From: Aculops lycopersici
Taxonomy: Eukaryota; Arthropoda; Arachnida; Trombidiformes; Eriophyidae
Length of the DNA stretch: 64,000 nt
NCBI GenBank assembly: GCA_015350385.1
Contig: WNKI01000001.1
Span: 8,023,433 to 8,087,432, forward strand
Reading direction: 5' to 3'
Within the stretch, counting starts at the first letter, position 1, and the number at the start of each line of letters is the position of its first letter. Made by a program: the position numbers and the translations under genes. The notes under the pieces are model-generated. The model was not told the DNA's origin. It saw only the letters and a list, made by a program, of their open reading frames with translations, and searched no databases. Below, in pieces: positions 53,171-62,541 of the stretch.

Positions 53171-56100
53171 ATGCGCTTTATATCATTGACCTCCATTTTG
53201 TGTTTAGTGCTCCATGTGGGCAATCAATTGACCAGCCACCAGGTACTTGTTGTGGCTGAATTAGCTAAATTACCTTCAATATGGCCAACAATTGGAGATG
53301 GCAAGTCTTATCACATTTACTATAATATAGAGATGCTCAACAAGCGTGAGGTGAGTTGAAAGTCGATTTCTTTTCTCAGTCCATCACTCCAGCATCAGAC
53401 ATAAAAATGAATTGAATTATCTAACCAACTTCTTCCTTACATCCAACTCGATAGACTCTCAATGTGGAAGAGTGGGCCGACTTCAATGAGCAACTCTTTC
53501 GACTTGACGTCATTTCATCAGAAAGTCGGATAACCTTTCTGTCAAACGGGAAGACTGGTAAAATGACCTACTACCAACCGTTTGTTTGTGGGCCGGTTAT
53601 TAAGACCTCAAAGGAGTACGAATGTTTAACAACCCTCTTTCGCGGTTATCTCATGAACGATAAGAGACCCGAGGCTGTCTCGTACGGTTTAGGTCCACTT
53701 TGGATCATCGCCGAGCGAGATGGTAAAGTCATCACTAAGTTGATTATCAATAACCCAACTGGAATCTACAAGTACGATTATTTGCTTAACTATTCGGGAT
53801 ATAGAGTCAGATTGCCCGAGACTCAATTTGGAGGCAACGGGACCTACGAGAAGGTGAATCTCTACTTCCCGCCAGGTGATAAGAAATTTGTCGACCATGT
53901 TGAATGGGTTCTTGAGGAGGGCGATGAGGGGATAGTTGAAGCTCGCGCCAAGCTGACTGCCATTGACACAAGCAAACCAACTGCAAATGTGTTCGAACTA
54001 CCTGTTGGTTATGGATGCGAAGGGCAGCTTGAAGATGGTGACAATAATTTAGACCGCTTGATTGAACCCGATCACCTGTTGATACACGATCGAGGCACAC
54101 CAGAACTCTTGGATTTAGAGGTTACAGCTAGCAAGCCTATTGATGATTTGATGTACTCATGGAATAGCAACAAGTATTCTGTTAAATTGGTCAGAGGTCA
54201 GATTGATAGTGGAAGTAGTGATGTTCCCAAAGTTTACTATACAACCTTAACACTAGAGAGAGATTATAAAACTTCTCGCCTGAAGAGACAGAAGAAAATC
54301 TGGTCTAGTCGGTCAGACTTAGACGACGCCACCTGTTACTCAATTGACGAAACTACTGGTAGACAGAGTTGCAAAGTCAATCATCTTAATGCTCACGATT
54401 ACGTTAGCTTTCTATTCCCTGGCCAAGAGCAAGAGTTGAATCCGATTAGTGTGTCACTAGGAGCATTGGCAGATTTGCACACGAGCTATTTTGGATATAA
54501 AAAAATTTCAGCAGGTGAATATATAGCGCCAGGTAGATTTAAAAATGCTGTATTCGAGCGAAGGTTCTCAAACTACACTTTGAATGCTAATGGAGGGGTA
54601 TTTTGGCCTGGTCCAATGTCGGTTGTGAAACAACTTAGCACCTATAGCAGTTTTTACGATAGCTTGCGAATCGATAATGATTACAACCCTGAATATCACA
54701 CCACTATGAGTCTATTGCTCTTCTCGAATGATGCCAAAATATTATTATACAAAGTGACCTTCGATATTGTAGACAGACATGAGCTTTCAATGCCCAAATT
54801 TGTTAGCCACCTCGATCTGACTCCCTGCGTTCCCGCCGGCAAAAGTGAGGCTCTGATTTTAAAGTATCCCATAGAAGACTTGGATCGAATTGGAGAGTTA
54901 GAATCCAACAGAGACACAATTCTGTCTATATTTTCGGGAAATGTTCTAAAACAAACGCCAATTTTACCATTGCAACTCAGTAATTTAGAGCTAACCTTTG
55001 ACAATTTTTACGCCTACCTAAGAATGAATATCCTAGACCTATCTTCCTATCAAACATTTGAATTGGTTCCAAAGGAGAGACTTAAAATTGACAAGGATCC
55101 ATTGGCTTTAGTCGAGACCACGGCCTCAAGTTTGGTAAAGTGCTCGTTGCAATGCGACTTTTATGGTTGTTACAGATTCTCGTACGAAGAAGAGCAGTTG
55201 AGATGTCGATTGGAGGTCAAAAATGGAAAAACCCAAATGGATATTGCTGCAAACTCAATGACTTACAAGTACAGGCAACCAGATTTAAAGAGTCTCCATC
55301 CAAGTGTCACAAGTTTCCTTAGATTAGAGGAGGAAAGCGAAACTGGGAGACACCATTTGAGTCCCCGTTTAATCGAGGAACTCTTCCAGTCGATACTAGA
55401 GGACAATAGATCGACTGGCAAGGACAACCTGCTGAGATTGATACATCACACTGGCGATCCGCAAGGCGATATAGTCTTGACCCCGATAGCACTGCATAGT
55501 GACATTGACTCGTTGAAGGAGTTGGTCAAGCAAGAGGAAGGCGTAAACGCCTTACCGGATGCAGGTGAGTTGGTGGTGATTGGATCGGAAAATATGGAAT
55601 TGCAGTACAGATTAGTTCTTGATAATCGCAAATTTGCCAAGAACGAAGATAGAGTTAGCGAAATTTCTGCGGCAACCTACGAGAATTGTGCTCAAGCTTG
55701 CGACGACGATGGAGAATGCAAAAGCTTTTCATATTGTCGCTCAACTTTTGTTTGCCTCATTACCCGGAAGTGGAGCCAATCAAAGGAGTTGGCCGATAGA
55801 ACTATGGCCTCAACAGGTTGCAGTGTGTATACACTGGACGAGTTGAGCAAATTTGAAGACTTTGGTTTGGCGCTAAGACCAACGGAAGTGACCAAGGGGC
55901 CAGAGCGCGTTGATATGACACGAGATTGTGCTTCGTCCTGTTTGGATGATACGCAAATCAACTGCCAGGGTTTCTATGCGTGCCCCTCAAAAAGCGATAA
56001 CTTTAAGCTTGATTGTCTCTACACCGATAGGCATTTGTCCAATGATTTCAACAAACATAGACCTGAATTTATAAGTAGAAACGCCGACAAGGCCATGAGT

Positions 56101-56745
56101 CTACGGGATGTGGTACGCAAGGTTCTCAAGCAAGAGTGTAGATTCTATTCACGCTCTTATTTGGCACAATTCGATCAATATCATGGTAAAACAATTGAGT
56201 TTCCAACACAAGATTTAGAGCTAACTAGAATTGTCTTAAAGGGAGTTAGTGCAGAAAAATGTGCTCGCCGGTGCATTGAGAGGCAGTGTTTGGCATTCGA
56301 CATTTGCGTCGAATCCAACTCGCGCTTTTTCAATCAGGTTTGCCAGATGGCAACTAAGGAAATACGTCATTCTCACCTAATAACTAAAGCCGGTTGTACA
56401 ACATTCGCCCTGTCGGATAGATCCCAGTTTAAGAAGTATGCTGCCACCAAGAATGAAACACAAAAGTTTGAAGGCGATAAACCGGATAAGGAGGCATTGA
56501 ATCAAGATACTTTGGGACCGGCTGTGATATTGGACCCCGAGGAGTTGAAAGCAGAAGAGGATGACATCAACTCCAATGTGTTTGAATACCTCAGGTCAAA
56601 GTTTACTCATGTCCATCAATCCGTCGATGGGTCGCATTGGCTTGCTCATTTGCTATGCCTGGTTATTGGAATCATGATGGGCGCAGGTGGTTTGAGTTGC
56701 GCAAACGAGATTTACGCTCGCCATTCGCGCCAGCGACTGCAATGA
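53171..56745 (+). CDS. Large secreted/membrane-anchored PAN (Apple)-domain protein
   Basis: There are two exons, 53171-53350 and 53455-56745, joined in phase 0 across a 104-nt intron with GTGAGT donor and TAG acceptor. The product is about 1,156 aa. The first exon gives a signal peptide (MRFISLTSILCLVLHVGNQ). Residues about 60-600 form a large conserved-looking extracellular region with no domain I can name; a LolA-like fold is possible. Four Cys-rich PAN/Apple-like modules follow, near residues 623 (CSLQCDFYGC), 805 (CAQACDDDGEC), 884 (CASSC) and 995 (CARRCIERQC). The C-terminus has a single membrane helix at about 1121-1143 with a short basic tail. PAN modules bind proteins or carbohydrates; the partner is unknown. 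Confidence 0.85.
53351..53454 (+). other. Intron of the PAN-domain gene
   Basis: The 104-nt intron begins GTGAGT and ends CTCGATAG. It keeps the reading frame and separates the signal-peptide exon from the rest. It is one of only two introns I can place in the window. Confidence 0.85.
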
Positions 56746-56814
56746 TGGAAATATGATTCCAAATTTATTGGTTATATCAATTTGGATCTCAAAATAGAGT
56801 TGTAAATTAAAGAT

Positions 56815-57230
56815 TTATAAACTGAACTCGATCTCGTAATCATCTTTACCTTTAAGCAAAGAGGTCTTGACCTCAATATGTGTCACCTGAGTTTGCGCAC
56901 ACTAAACTTGATGTAGTCATCGGTGCGCAAGTCAAAACAAACGACGTGTTGTGTCATGTTTACATTCTGATGCTTACCATATTTCTCACACCACCAAATA
57001 GCATTCTACCAGAAGATAGCCAGTGGACCAAGTTCGAAATCTTCAACCAGGAACCAGAATAGTGTGTCCTTCCAATCGAGCTAATCTGTAACAAAAGTTC
57101 TGTCATTTCATCGATAAGATCCACACAATTATCTGGCTGTTCTGGTGCTTCTCGAATCGATGTTCCATTGAAGAGCTGTGACAAGGCATCAGCATTGAGT
57201 GTTATTATCTTCTGATTGATATATATTTGA
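56815..57230 (-). CDS. Possible two-exon gene, partial and unrecognised
   Basis: On the minus strand an open frame runs from about 57230 down to 56978, with a donor GTAAGC at 56977-56972. After a 76-nt intron (56902-56977, acceptor TTTAG) it resumes in phase at 56901 and ends TAA at 56815. The joined C-terminus reads as protein, with VTHIEVKTSLLKGKDDYEIEF. The upstream part contains LNADALSQLFNG and DLIDEMTELLLQISS. I cannot find an in-frame ATG at its 5' end before VPS51 begins on the other strand. So it is either missing a short first exon, uses an unseen start, or is a remnant. No family recognised. Confidence 0.4.
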
Positions 57231-57240
57231 AATCAACAAA

Positions 57241-58116
57241 ATGGACATCGAGGCCTTGGTCGATAGCCTAATCAAGAACAACAACTTGACAAACCTCATG
57301 GAGGAGGAGTCCAAGTTGTTCAGGCAGATTCGCATGTTAAACTCGGAGTTTCATACCCTGTTATATGAGAACTATAACAAGCTTATTAGTGCCGCTAGGA
57401 TCATCGGTCAAATGAGTAATAATTTTGACCATATGGAACAAGAAATCAATTCTCTATCTGATAACATGGATGAGATCATCAAGCAAAGCGATCACCTGTC
57501 ATCCAATTTGTCCGATAAATTCAAGAATCTATCCAAATTATCTACAACTTTCTCCACTCTCAAACGTGTACAATTTTTAAGCGATCTCAACGATTTAGTC
57601 GTGACAAATGGACAAGAACTCTCGGCAAAGTTAATTGAAAGTATAGATGAGGACGATTGGACAACTGACCAGAAACCGAGACATGTAAGACCCATTGTCA
57701 TTAAGTTAATCGAAGATCTTGGTGTCATCTCTGATAATCTATCCCAATACTGTGATGATGGACCTCATATAGAGTTGACTGGTCAGCATTCCTTATACCA
57801 TAGTCGAAATACTAGAACCAATAATTCACTTATGAACAATATAAAAAAGTTGTTCACGGAGAGGATTGAGATATTTGCACCAGTAGTCTTTACAAGGCGA
57901 ACTATTCTATTTGGCATCGTCAAGATTATCCTGAAAGCCATGATTGAAACTGTTCGCCTAAAGACATTCAATAAGAATGGAGTTTTGCAACTACAAATAG
58001 ATGCCAAGTATATGCAGCACGAACTATCAAGATTTGTCTCAGATGAGAATATAATCTTTGCCCTCTTAGATGAAGCTGTTACAAGTGCTGAGGTCCGCTG
58101 CTTAGATGGAGAATAG
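57241..58116 (+). CDS. VPS51: GARP/EARP tethering subunit VPS51, internally shortened
   Basis: This 291-aa protein matches VPS51, which links GARP and EARP tethers to SNAREs for retrograde traffic to the trans-Golgi and endosomal recycling. The N-terminus (MDIEALVDSLIKNNNL, KLFRQIRMLNSEFHTLLYENY, HMEQEINSLSDNMD) is the conserved Vps51/Vps67 region. The C-terminus (ETVRLKTFNKNGVLQLQIDAKY, RFVSDENIIFALLDEAVTSA) resembles the very C-terminal end of metazoan VPS51. Human VPS51 is 782 aa, so roughly 450-500 residues of the middle are absent here while both ends remain in one uninterrupted frame. AATAAA lies at 58153-58158. Confidence 0.85.
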   Translation: MDIEALVDSLIKNNNLTNLMEEESKLFRQIRMLNSEFHTLLYENYNKLISAARIIGQMSNNFDHMEQEINSLSDNMDEIIKQSDHLSSNLSDKFKNLSKLSTTFSTLKRVQFLSDLNDLVVTNGQELSAKLIESIDEDDWTTDQKPRHVRPIVIKLIEDLGVISDNLSQYCDDGPHIELTGQHSLYHSRNTRTNNSLMNNIKKLFTERIEIFAPVVFTRRTILFGIVKIILKAMIETVRLKTFNKNGVLQLQIDAKYMQHELSRFVSDENIIFALLDEAVTSAEVRCLDGE

Positions 58117-58152
58117 TTCAAATATTAGTTTATATTAATGTTATAATCTAGC

Positions 58153-58158
58153 AATAAA
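58153..58158 (+). terminator. Polyadenylation signal for VPS51
   Basis: A canonical AATAAA lies 37 nt after the VPS51 stop codon. Confidence 0.65.
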
Positions 58159-58230
58159 ACATGTCATTCATGACTTCATACAAACTATGAGTGAGTTGTG
58201 AAATATACTCCATCGGTTCTAAACAGTTGA

Positions 58231-58686
58231 TTAGCGATCTCGTCTCAGGTGAGTTGGTGGTGGTACCATTGTTGTCGTCATTCCAGGTGGTTGCTGGAGG
58301 AGACTTTGCATCGGAGGGGGTAGCAAGTTTGGAGGATGTATTAAGTTTGCAGGAGGTGGAGGTATAGCCATTGGGGGCATGGTATGTGGATTGATCATAT
58401 TTGGTGGCGGTAGCATCACATTGGCCTGAGTCGGCATCGGTGGAGGTGGCATATTAAGTAATCCGGCCGCCATAGGTGGTGGTGGGAAGTCTAGATTTGC
58501 AAATGAACTAGGTGGTGGAACCTGAGGTCTCTGTCTTTGTACCTTCTGGATATTCTGTTCGTACCATTTCTCATAATAAGATTTTACATTCTCCTTATGT
58601 TTGCGTCCAGCGCAATGCGTTTTCCTAACCGATGGCGAGTCATGGGTCAAATAAGTGTCGCAGTAGTCGCAAAAGTACTTGGGCAT
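58231..58686 (-). CDS. SNRPC: U1 small nuclear ribonucleoprotein C
   Basis: The 151-aa product starts MPKYFCDYCDTYLTHDSPSV, the hallmark of U1-C, which stabilises U1 snRNP pairing with the 5' splice site. The matrin-type C2H2 zinc finger is complete: Cys6, Cys9, His24 and His30 (the latter two in THCAGRKH). The helix that follows (ENVKSYYEKWYE) is also conserved. The remainder is the usual Pro/Met-rich tail. Length is close to human (159 aa). It is head-to-head with MTFMT, 231 bp apart. Confidence 0.97.
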   Translation of the reverse strand: MPKYFCDYCDTYLTHDSPSVRKTHCAGRKHKENVKSYYEKWYEQNIQKVQRQRPQVPPPSSFANLDFPPPPMAAGLLNMPPPPMPTQANVMLPPPNMINPHTMPPMAIPPPPANLIHPPNLLPPPMQSLLQQPPGMTTTMVPPPTHLRRDR

Positions 58687-58879
58687 GTTTATAATAAGAG
58701 AAACATTTGATCGAGTTCAAATTCAAAAGTGATGAGATAAAGATTGATGGATTTTCTGGAGTTCTAAACTTTGTTTTTTGTTGGAACTTGCGTTGTTTTG
58801 ATTTGTCTAACGCACTGTTTTCTCTGCTTGCGTCAACGAAATAACGCACGTGTTGTCATCAAATCGAGTCAAATTAGTC

Positions 58880-58921
58880 ATGAGGTCGATGCCAGATCTC
58901 AATAAAATGCGCTTCAGATGA
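58880..58921 (+). promoter_or_regulatory. Upstream ORF overlapping the MTFMT start codon
   Basis: An ATG at 58880 opens a 13-codon frame whose TGA stop overlaps the MTFMT ATG in the four bases ATGA (58918-58921). If it lies in the leader, MTFMT would be translated by termination-reinitiation or leaky scanning. The transcription start is unknown, so the uORF may not be in the mRNA. Confidence 0.5.
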
Positions 58922-59910
58922 AGTTGGACAAATTTCGATTATTATTCTTTGGATCAGATGCATTCTCAGTCAGAGTTCTACGGCATCTAGTAGAGGAGAG
59001 GATATGTAGCATTCAAGTTATCACGGGCAAACACAGTGAACTTGACCAATTTGCTGCGAGAACCAAACTTAGGAGTCATCGATGGCCTATCCCATCAGAT
59101 TTAAGTCAACAATTCAGTGATCAGTTTAACATAGGTCTAGTAGCCTCTTTCGGCCATCTCATTGATATTAATACAATCAAGATATTCAGATTTGGACTGT
59201 TCAATGTTCATCCAAGTTTGTTGCCTCAATATCGGGGCTCAACTCCCATCCAATCTGCCATTTTGGACGGTCAACAAGAGACCGGTTGCACGATCATGCA
59301 AATACCTCCGGTTGCAAAGTTCGACATCGGAGACATTATATTACAGGAAAGATTGAAAATAAAACATCGAGAATATGCCATCGACCTGAGGGATAGACTG
59401 GCAGATTTAGGCGCTGTGATGACAACAAAGTTTCTGGAAAATTATGAACAATGTCTTGAAAGTTCCCGAACTCAAAACGAAGCCGTCAAAAGTTATGCTA
59501 GAAAGTTAAAGCCTAGAGATGGCGAGTTAGAATTTAGATCTAAGGATACCGCTAGCCTGGATAGAAAATTTAGGGCCTATTATGGCTTTACAGATTTGTA
59601 TGTCATATGTTTAGATGGGCTCAAAGTCAGCTTGTCTGGTCTTCTAGATCCAAACGAGGTTGTTAATCTTAAATTAGATGATCTCATAAGGAAATTTCGC
59701 CCAAAAGACCAGCTTCCGATGAAAGCAATTGAACCGGGAACAATCTACTTCCACAAGTTGAAGCACTTGCTGTGCATAAAATGCTCGGATGATAGATGGA
59801 TGGCATTCAAGTTTGCAACACCTGAGTTCAAGGCTAAGATGACAGCTCTCGAATTCTACAACGGATACCTGTCAAGATTGAAGACAAATTTAACTAGATC
59901 TAGACTTTAG
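58918..59910 (+). CDS. MTFMT: Methionyl-tRNA formyltransferase, mitochondrial
   Basis: The 330-aa product formylates Met-tRNA for mitochondrial translation initiation. The formyltransferase core is clear: LLFFGSDAFSVRVLRHL at the start and the catalytic segment NVHPSLLPQYRGSTPIQ with the conserved Asn and His. The downstream Asp is in FDIGDI, as in bacterial Fmt. The C-terminal OB-like domain (SYARKLKPRDGEL onward) is present but divergent. Human MTFMT has 389 aa with a transit peptide. Here no typical mitochondrial presequence is visible before the catalytic domain, so either the start lies elsewhere or targeting is unusual. Head-to-head with SNRPC. Confidence 0.92.
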   Translation: MKLDKFRLLFFGSDAFSVRVLRHLVEERICSIQVITGKHSELDQFAARTKLRSHRWPIPSDLSQQFSDQFNIGLVASFGHLIDINTIKIFRFGLFNVHPSLLPQYRGSTPIQSAILDGQQETGCTIMQIPPVAKFDIGDIILQERLKIKHREYAIDLRDRLADLGAVMTTKFLENYEQCLESSRTQNEAVKSYARKLKPRDGELEFRSKDTASLDRKFRAYYGFTDLYVICLDGLKVSLSGLLDPNEVVNLKLDDLIRKFRPKDQLPMKAIEPGTIYFHKLKHLLCIKCSDDRWMAFKFATPEFKAKMTALEFYNGYLSRLKTNLTRSRL

Positions 59911-61047
59911 AAGAGGTAAAAGTGTAGCTGTTGAATAGGTGCATTATTTAAATTTATTAACATTTGTGCAAAACGGACCATATGGTCAATGAGAAACCCT
60001 TGGTAATAGATTTACTCTTCCATGATTGTCATGACAAGATACGGTTTAGTTACTATAGAACTTGTGAGTTTAACACGGCTCGTTTTGCCTTCATAGACCT
60101 GTTGATTATGCAAAGGCCTAGCTTGAAAAAGCCAACACTTGTTTATCTCATGAATACCTCTTGCAGCACTGTATCACTCATCCCCAACAAGTCCATAGAC
60201 TAAATTATTGAACTTGGGCGAGGGGAGATCACCACAAAGAAGAAGAGTCTGTTTGTTGTTGATGACTGTGCAACTTGGAACCTGTCAATGAGTCACTGTC
60301 AATAGTCTGGAATGAGCGGTTTGATTTATGGTTGAATATTTCCATTATCATCGATATCTATCAACTAGTTGCTGCTCTCTGTCTCTCTCTCTCTCTCTCT
60401 CTTTTCAGTGTCATCATACTTGGACATCTGAATGTATGAGAGTATCTTTAGAAGCGCGTAAACAACAAGTTGGCCAAAAAGATCAACCACGAATACGCGT
60501 GTTGACTTTAGACTAGCTTGACATTCAATTTTTCGGGACCTAAACAGTCAGAATGGTTGGCTCATACAAGTCAGCAAAAATAGCAACTGCCACCTTGTTC
60601 ACTACCGGGCCTCTAGCATTAGACGCTATTGGTGACCTAGTTATATCTAAAATCTCACTCGTGGCCGCTTGATGACAACCATTTTTGATGTAAAGGCGCC
60701 AAAATCCACTCTCTAGTGGGTGGCCCGTTTATTTGTTTTTCTACTAACCATAAAGTTCCAACATGTTCTTCGAAATGACTATATTGTTTCCACTAGATTT
60801 GTTCACTTGCTAAAAACAACCTATCTAGCTGTCAGAAAGAAGGTCATGGCTTAAACTTTCACTATCGCTAAAGACGATAGCTAGGTGGCTGTGAAGGCTC
60901 GAGCTGTTATCGAAATTTATTTATTCAGTCATCTCCCATTGAACAAATGATAACTACAACATACCTCGAGATACAACTCTGCTAATGCCGTTGTTAATTA
61001 GCCAACTATATTTCACTACTAAACATCTATCAGTTATAACAATCAAA
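59911..61047. other. Gene-free region downstream of MTFMT
   Basis: A 73-codon open frame from an ATG at 59982 has no recognisable features and is not called. A CT tract at 60382-60402 runs straight into TTTTCAG, a good splice-acceptor look-alike, followed by about 35 open codons. One CAACAAGTTG word lies at 60464. The last 100 bases should contain the promoter of the peptide gene at 61048. Confidence 0.4.
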
Positions 61048-61182
61048 ATGAACTTTCTCAGATTCATGACCATCTTGGTGGCCATCGTTGGTGCCATCGG
61101 AGTTGTTCTGGCCAACAATCCTAACGACGGCCAGTTGATTGACGCGGGCGGAAATAGCACTACGATAGATAATGGAATGTAA
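61048..61182 (+). CDS. Tiny secreted peptide, 44 aa
   Basis: ATG at 61048 in an AAAATG context opens a frame ending TAA at 61182. The first 22 residues (MNFLRFMTILVAIVGAIGVVLA) form a textbook signal peptide. The predicted mature peptide is 22 aa, starting NNPNDGQL, with one potential N-glycosylation site (Asn-Ser-Thr) and no cysteine. It is too short for homology to be judged by eye. It could be a neuropeptide-like or effector peptide, or a first exon. Confidence 0.55.
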   Translation: MNFLRFMTILVAIVGAIGVVLANNPNDGQLIDAGGNSTTIDNGM

Positions 61183-61743
61183 ACTGAATTTTTGGTGATT
61201 ACTCCACGGTTTCAAACTGCCCAGAATGACCCTAAGGTAAGACTGTTATCAGACAGTTTTACATGCTGTAAATATATCAACTCATCCGCAATCTATGGAT
61301 CCAACACTGGCGAATCACACAATAGCGCGATAGAGCGTATGATGCAAGAATATCATAATATTATTGATATAACGATTCAATCTATACATAATCAAACATG
61401 ACCATATGATGAAGATTACAACAGTCGACTAACACTATCATTGAACACGTGTAGCTAGTAAATCTTCCGTGTTATATCCAATCAATAACTTCACTCCTGT
61501 CGCCAAGTCTCACAAAAAATAGACTTGGTGCACTCTGTGAGCCTGCATATGAGCTTGATGGTTTGGAAAACAGTATCTTTTGATAACCTGCGATACAAGT
61601 GGAAGAGTTCATGCTGATGTTAACTTAGAGTCAAGTTTATTCGTCATAGTTCATATTTTGATTTGGCATCTTATTTCCGGTTTCAATACGCTTCAATTCG
61701 ATGGTCCATTCATTAGTCTATAGCATTTCTTAGTTTAGTGGGT
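61183..61743. other. Short intergenic region
   Basis: No gene is supported. A 70-codon frame directly after the peptide gene shows no features. The right end is the 3' flank of the minus-strand membrane-protein gene. Confidence 0.4.
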
Positions 61744-62541
61744 TTAGATATCAGTTCCGACCTGTTGGCTTGGTTTGTTATCACCCTCGCTGGGTTGCTG
61801 ATTTTCAAAAAATTCTCCCGAAACAAATGTAGCGGGCTCTTGAGCTAATGCAACTGGTTGCTGTTCCTGTGCTCGTTTTTCCTTGACCTGTGAGATGTCA
61901 CCCTCGGGTATAACGCTAACATCATGTTCCAGCACGTAGCTTGTGTCAATTTGATCCATTGGAGGTGGCAACTCCTCGGTGATATCTGATCTTTGGCTTG
62001 AGTTCACAGGTGAGTCATTAAGTTCGCTCACTTTACTCTCCTCATGCTCATCTCTTCTCGACAAACTATCCCGACTAACACGTCTACCTGATGCTGCCTT
62101 CGCAATTACACGCATGGCAGCCCGATTTCTTGAGCTTGGTGTGGCCGGTGAGTGTTGTTGTTTCTTTGTCACTTGGTACAGACTAACTGCTGGTTTCTTC
62201 GCCCTTTTGCTTCCCCTGGTTGGATTTATTCTAACAGAGTTTCCAGTTTTCATTGAAGCTGTTGTGGCCATACTAGTTTGGTCCTCTGGGGCTGTGGGAA
62301 TATCTGGCGACGAGGGCGAGAGACGAAAGTTTTTCGATTGTTTTTCCTCCTTCGAGTGCATATATCGCATTAGAAACTTGATTACAAGGGCAACGATGAC
62401 AAACAGAGCCACGAGTATCATGGTTACAGGGATAATAGCTGGCGCTGATGGATACACTCGCTTTGGAGCCCGAGTTAGCGAGTCCAGTATGGCAGCAGCC
62501 TCACGGGCACGGGCTAATTTCTGGTGGTCTGTTACGTACAT
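61744..62541 (-). CDS. Single-pass membrane protein with disordered cytosolic tail
   Basis: The product has 265 aa, with an ATG at 62541. Residues 1-33 are hydrophilic and lack a signal peptide. A single long hydrophobic helix (about 34-58, IIPVTMILVALFVIVALVIKFL) is followed by RYMHSK and a 200-residue Ser/Pro/Lys-rich tail. The basic residues directly after the helix suggest the tail is cytosolic (type III/signal-anchor topology). Basic patches (RGSKRAKKP, SGRRVSRDSLSRR) look like kinase-substrate or trafficking motifs. I do not recognise a family. Confidence 0.7.
   Translation of the reverse strand: MYVTDHQKLARAREAAAILDSLTRAPKRVYPSAPAIIPVTMILVALFVIVALVIKFLMRYMHSKEEKQSKNFRLSPSSPDIPTAPEDQTSMATTASMKTGNSVRINPTRGSKRAKKPAVSLYQVTKKQQHSPATPSSRNRAAMRVIAKAASGRRVSRDSLSRRDEHEESKVSELNDSPVNSSQRSDITEELPPPMDQIDTSYVLEHDVSVIPEGDISQVKEKRAQEQQPVALAQEPATFVSGEFFENQQPSEGDNKPSQQVGTDI

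Noticed and set aside
59964..60203. 73-codon frame from ATG 59982 after MTFMT
   Set aside because: No signal peptide, domain or conserved look, and it sits in the likely 3' flank of MTFMT.
60380..60516. Strong splice-acceptor-like tract (CT)n-TTTTCAG followed by about 35 open codons
   Set aside because: No matching upstream exon or donor found; CT microsatellites are common in this DNA and mimic polypyrimidine tracts.
61170..61184. TGGAATGTAAA resembling the miR-1 5' end
   Set aside because: It covers the end of the small peptide gene, only 11 nt match, and no hairpin precursor surrounds it.
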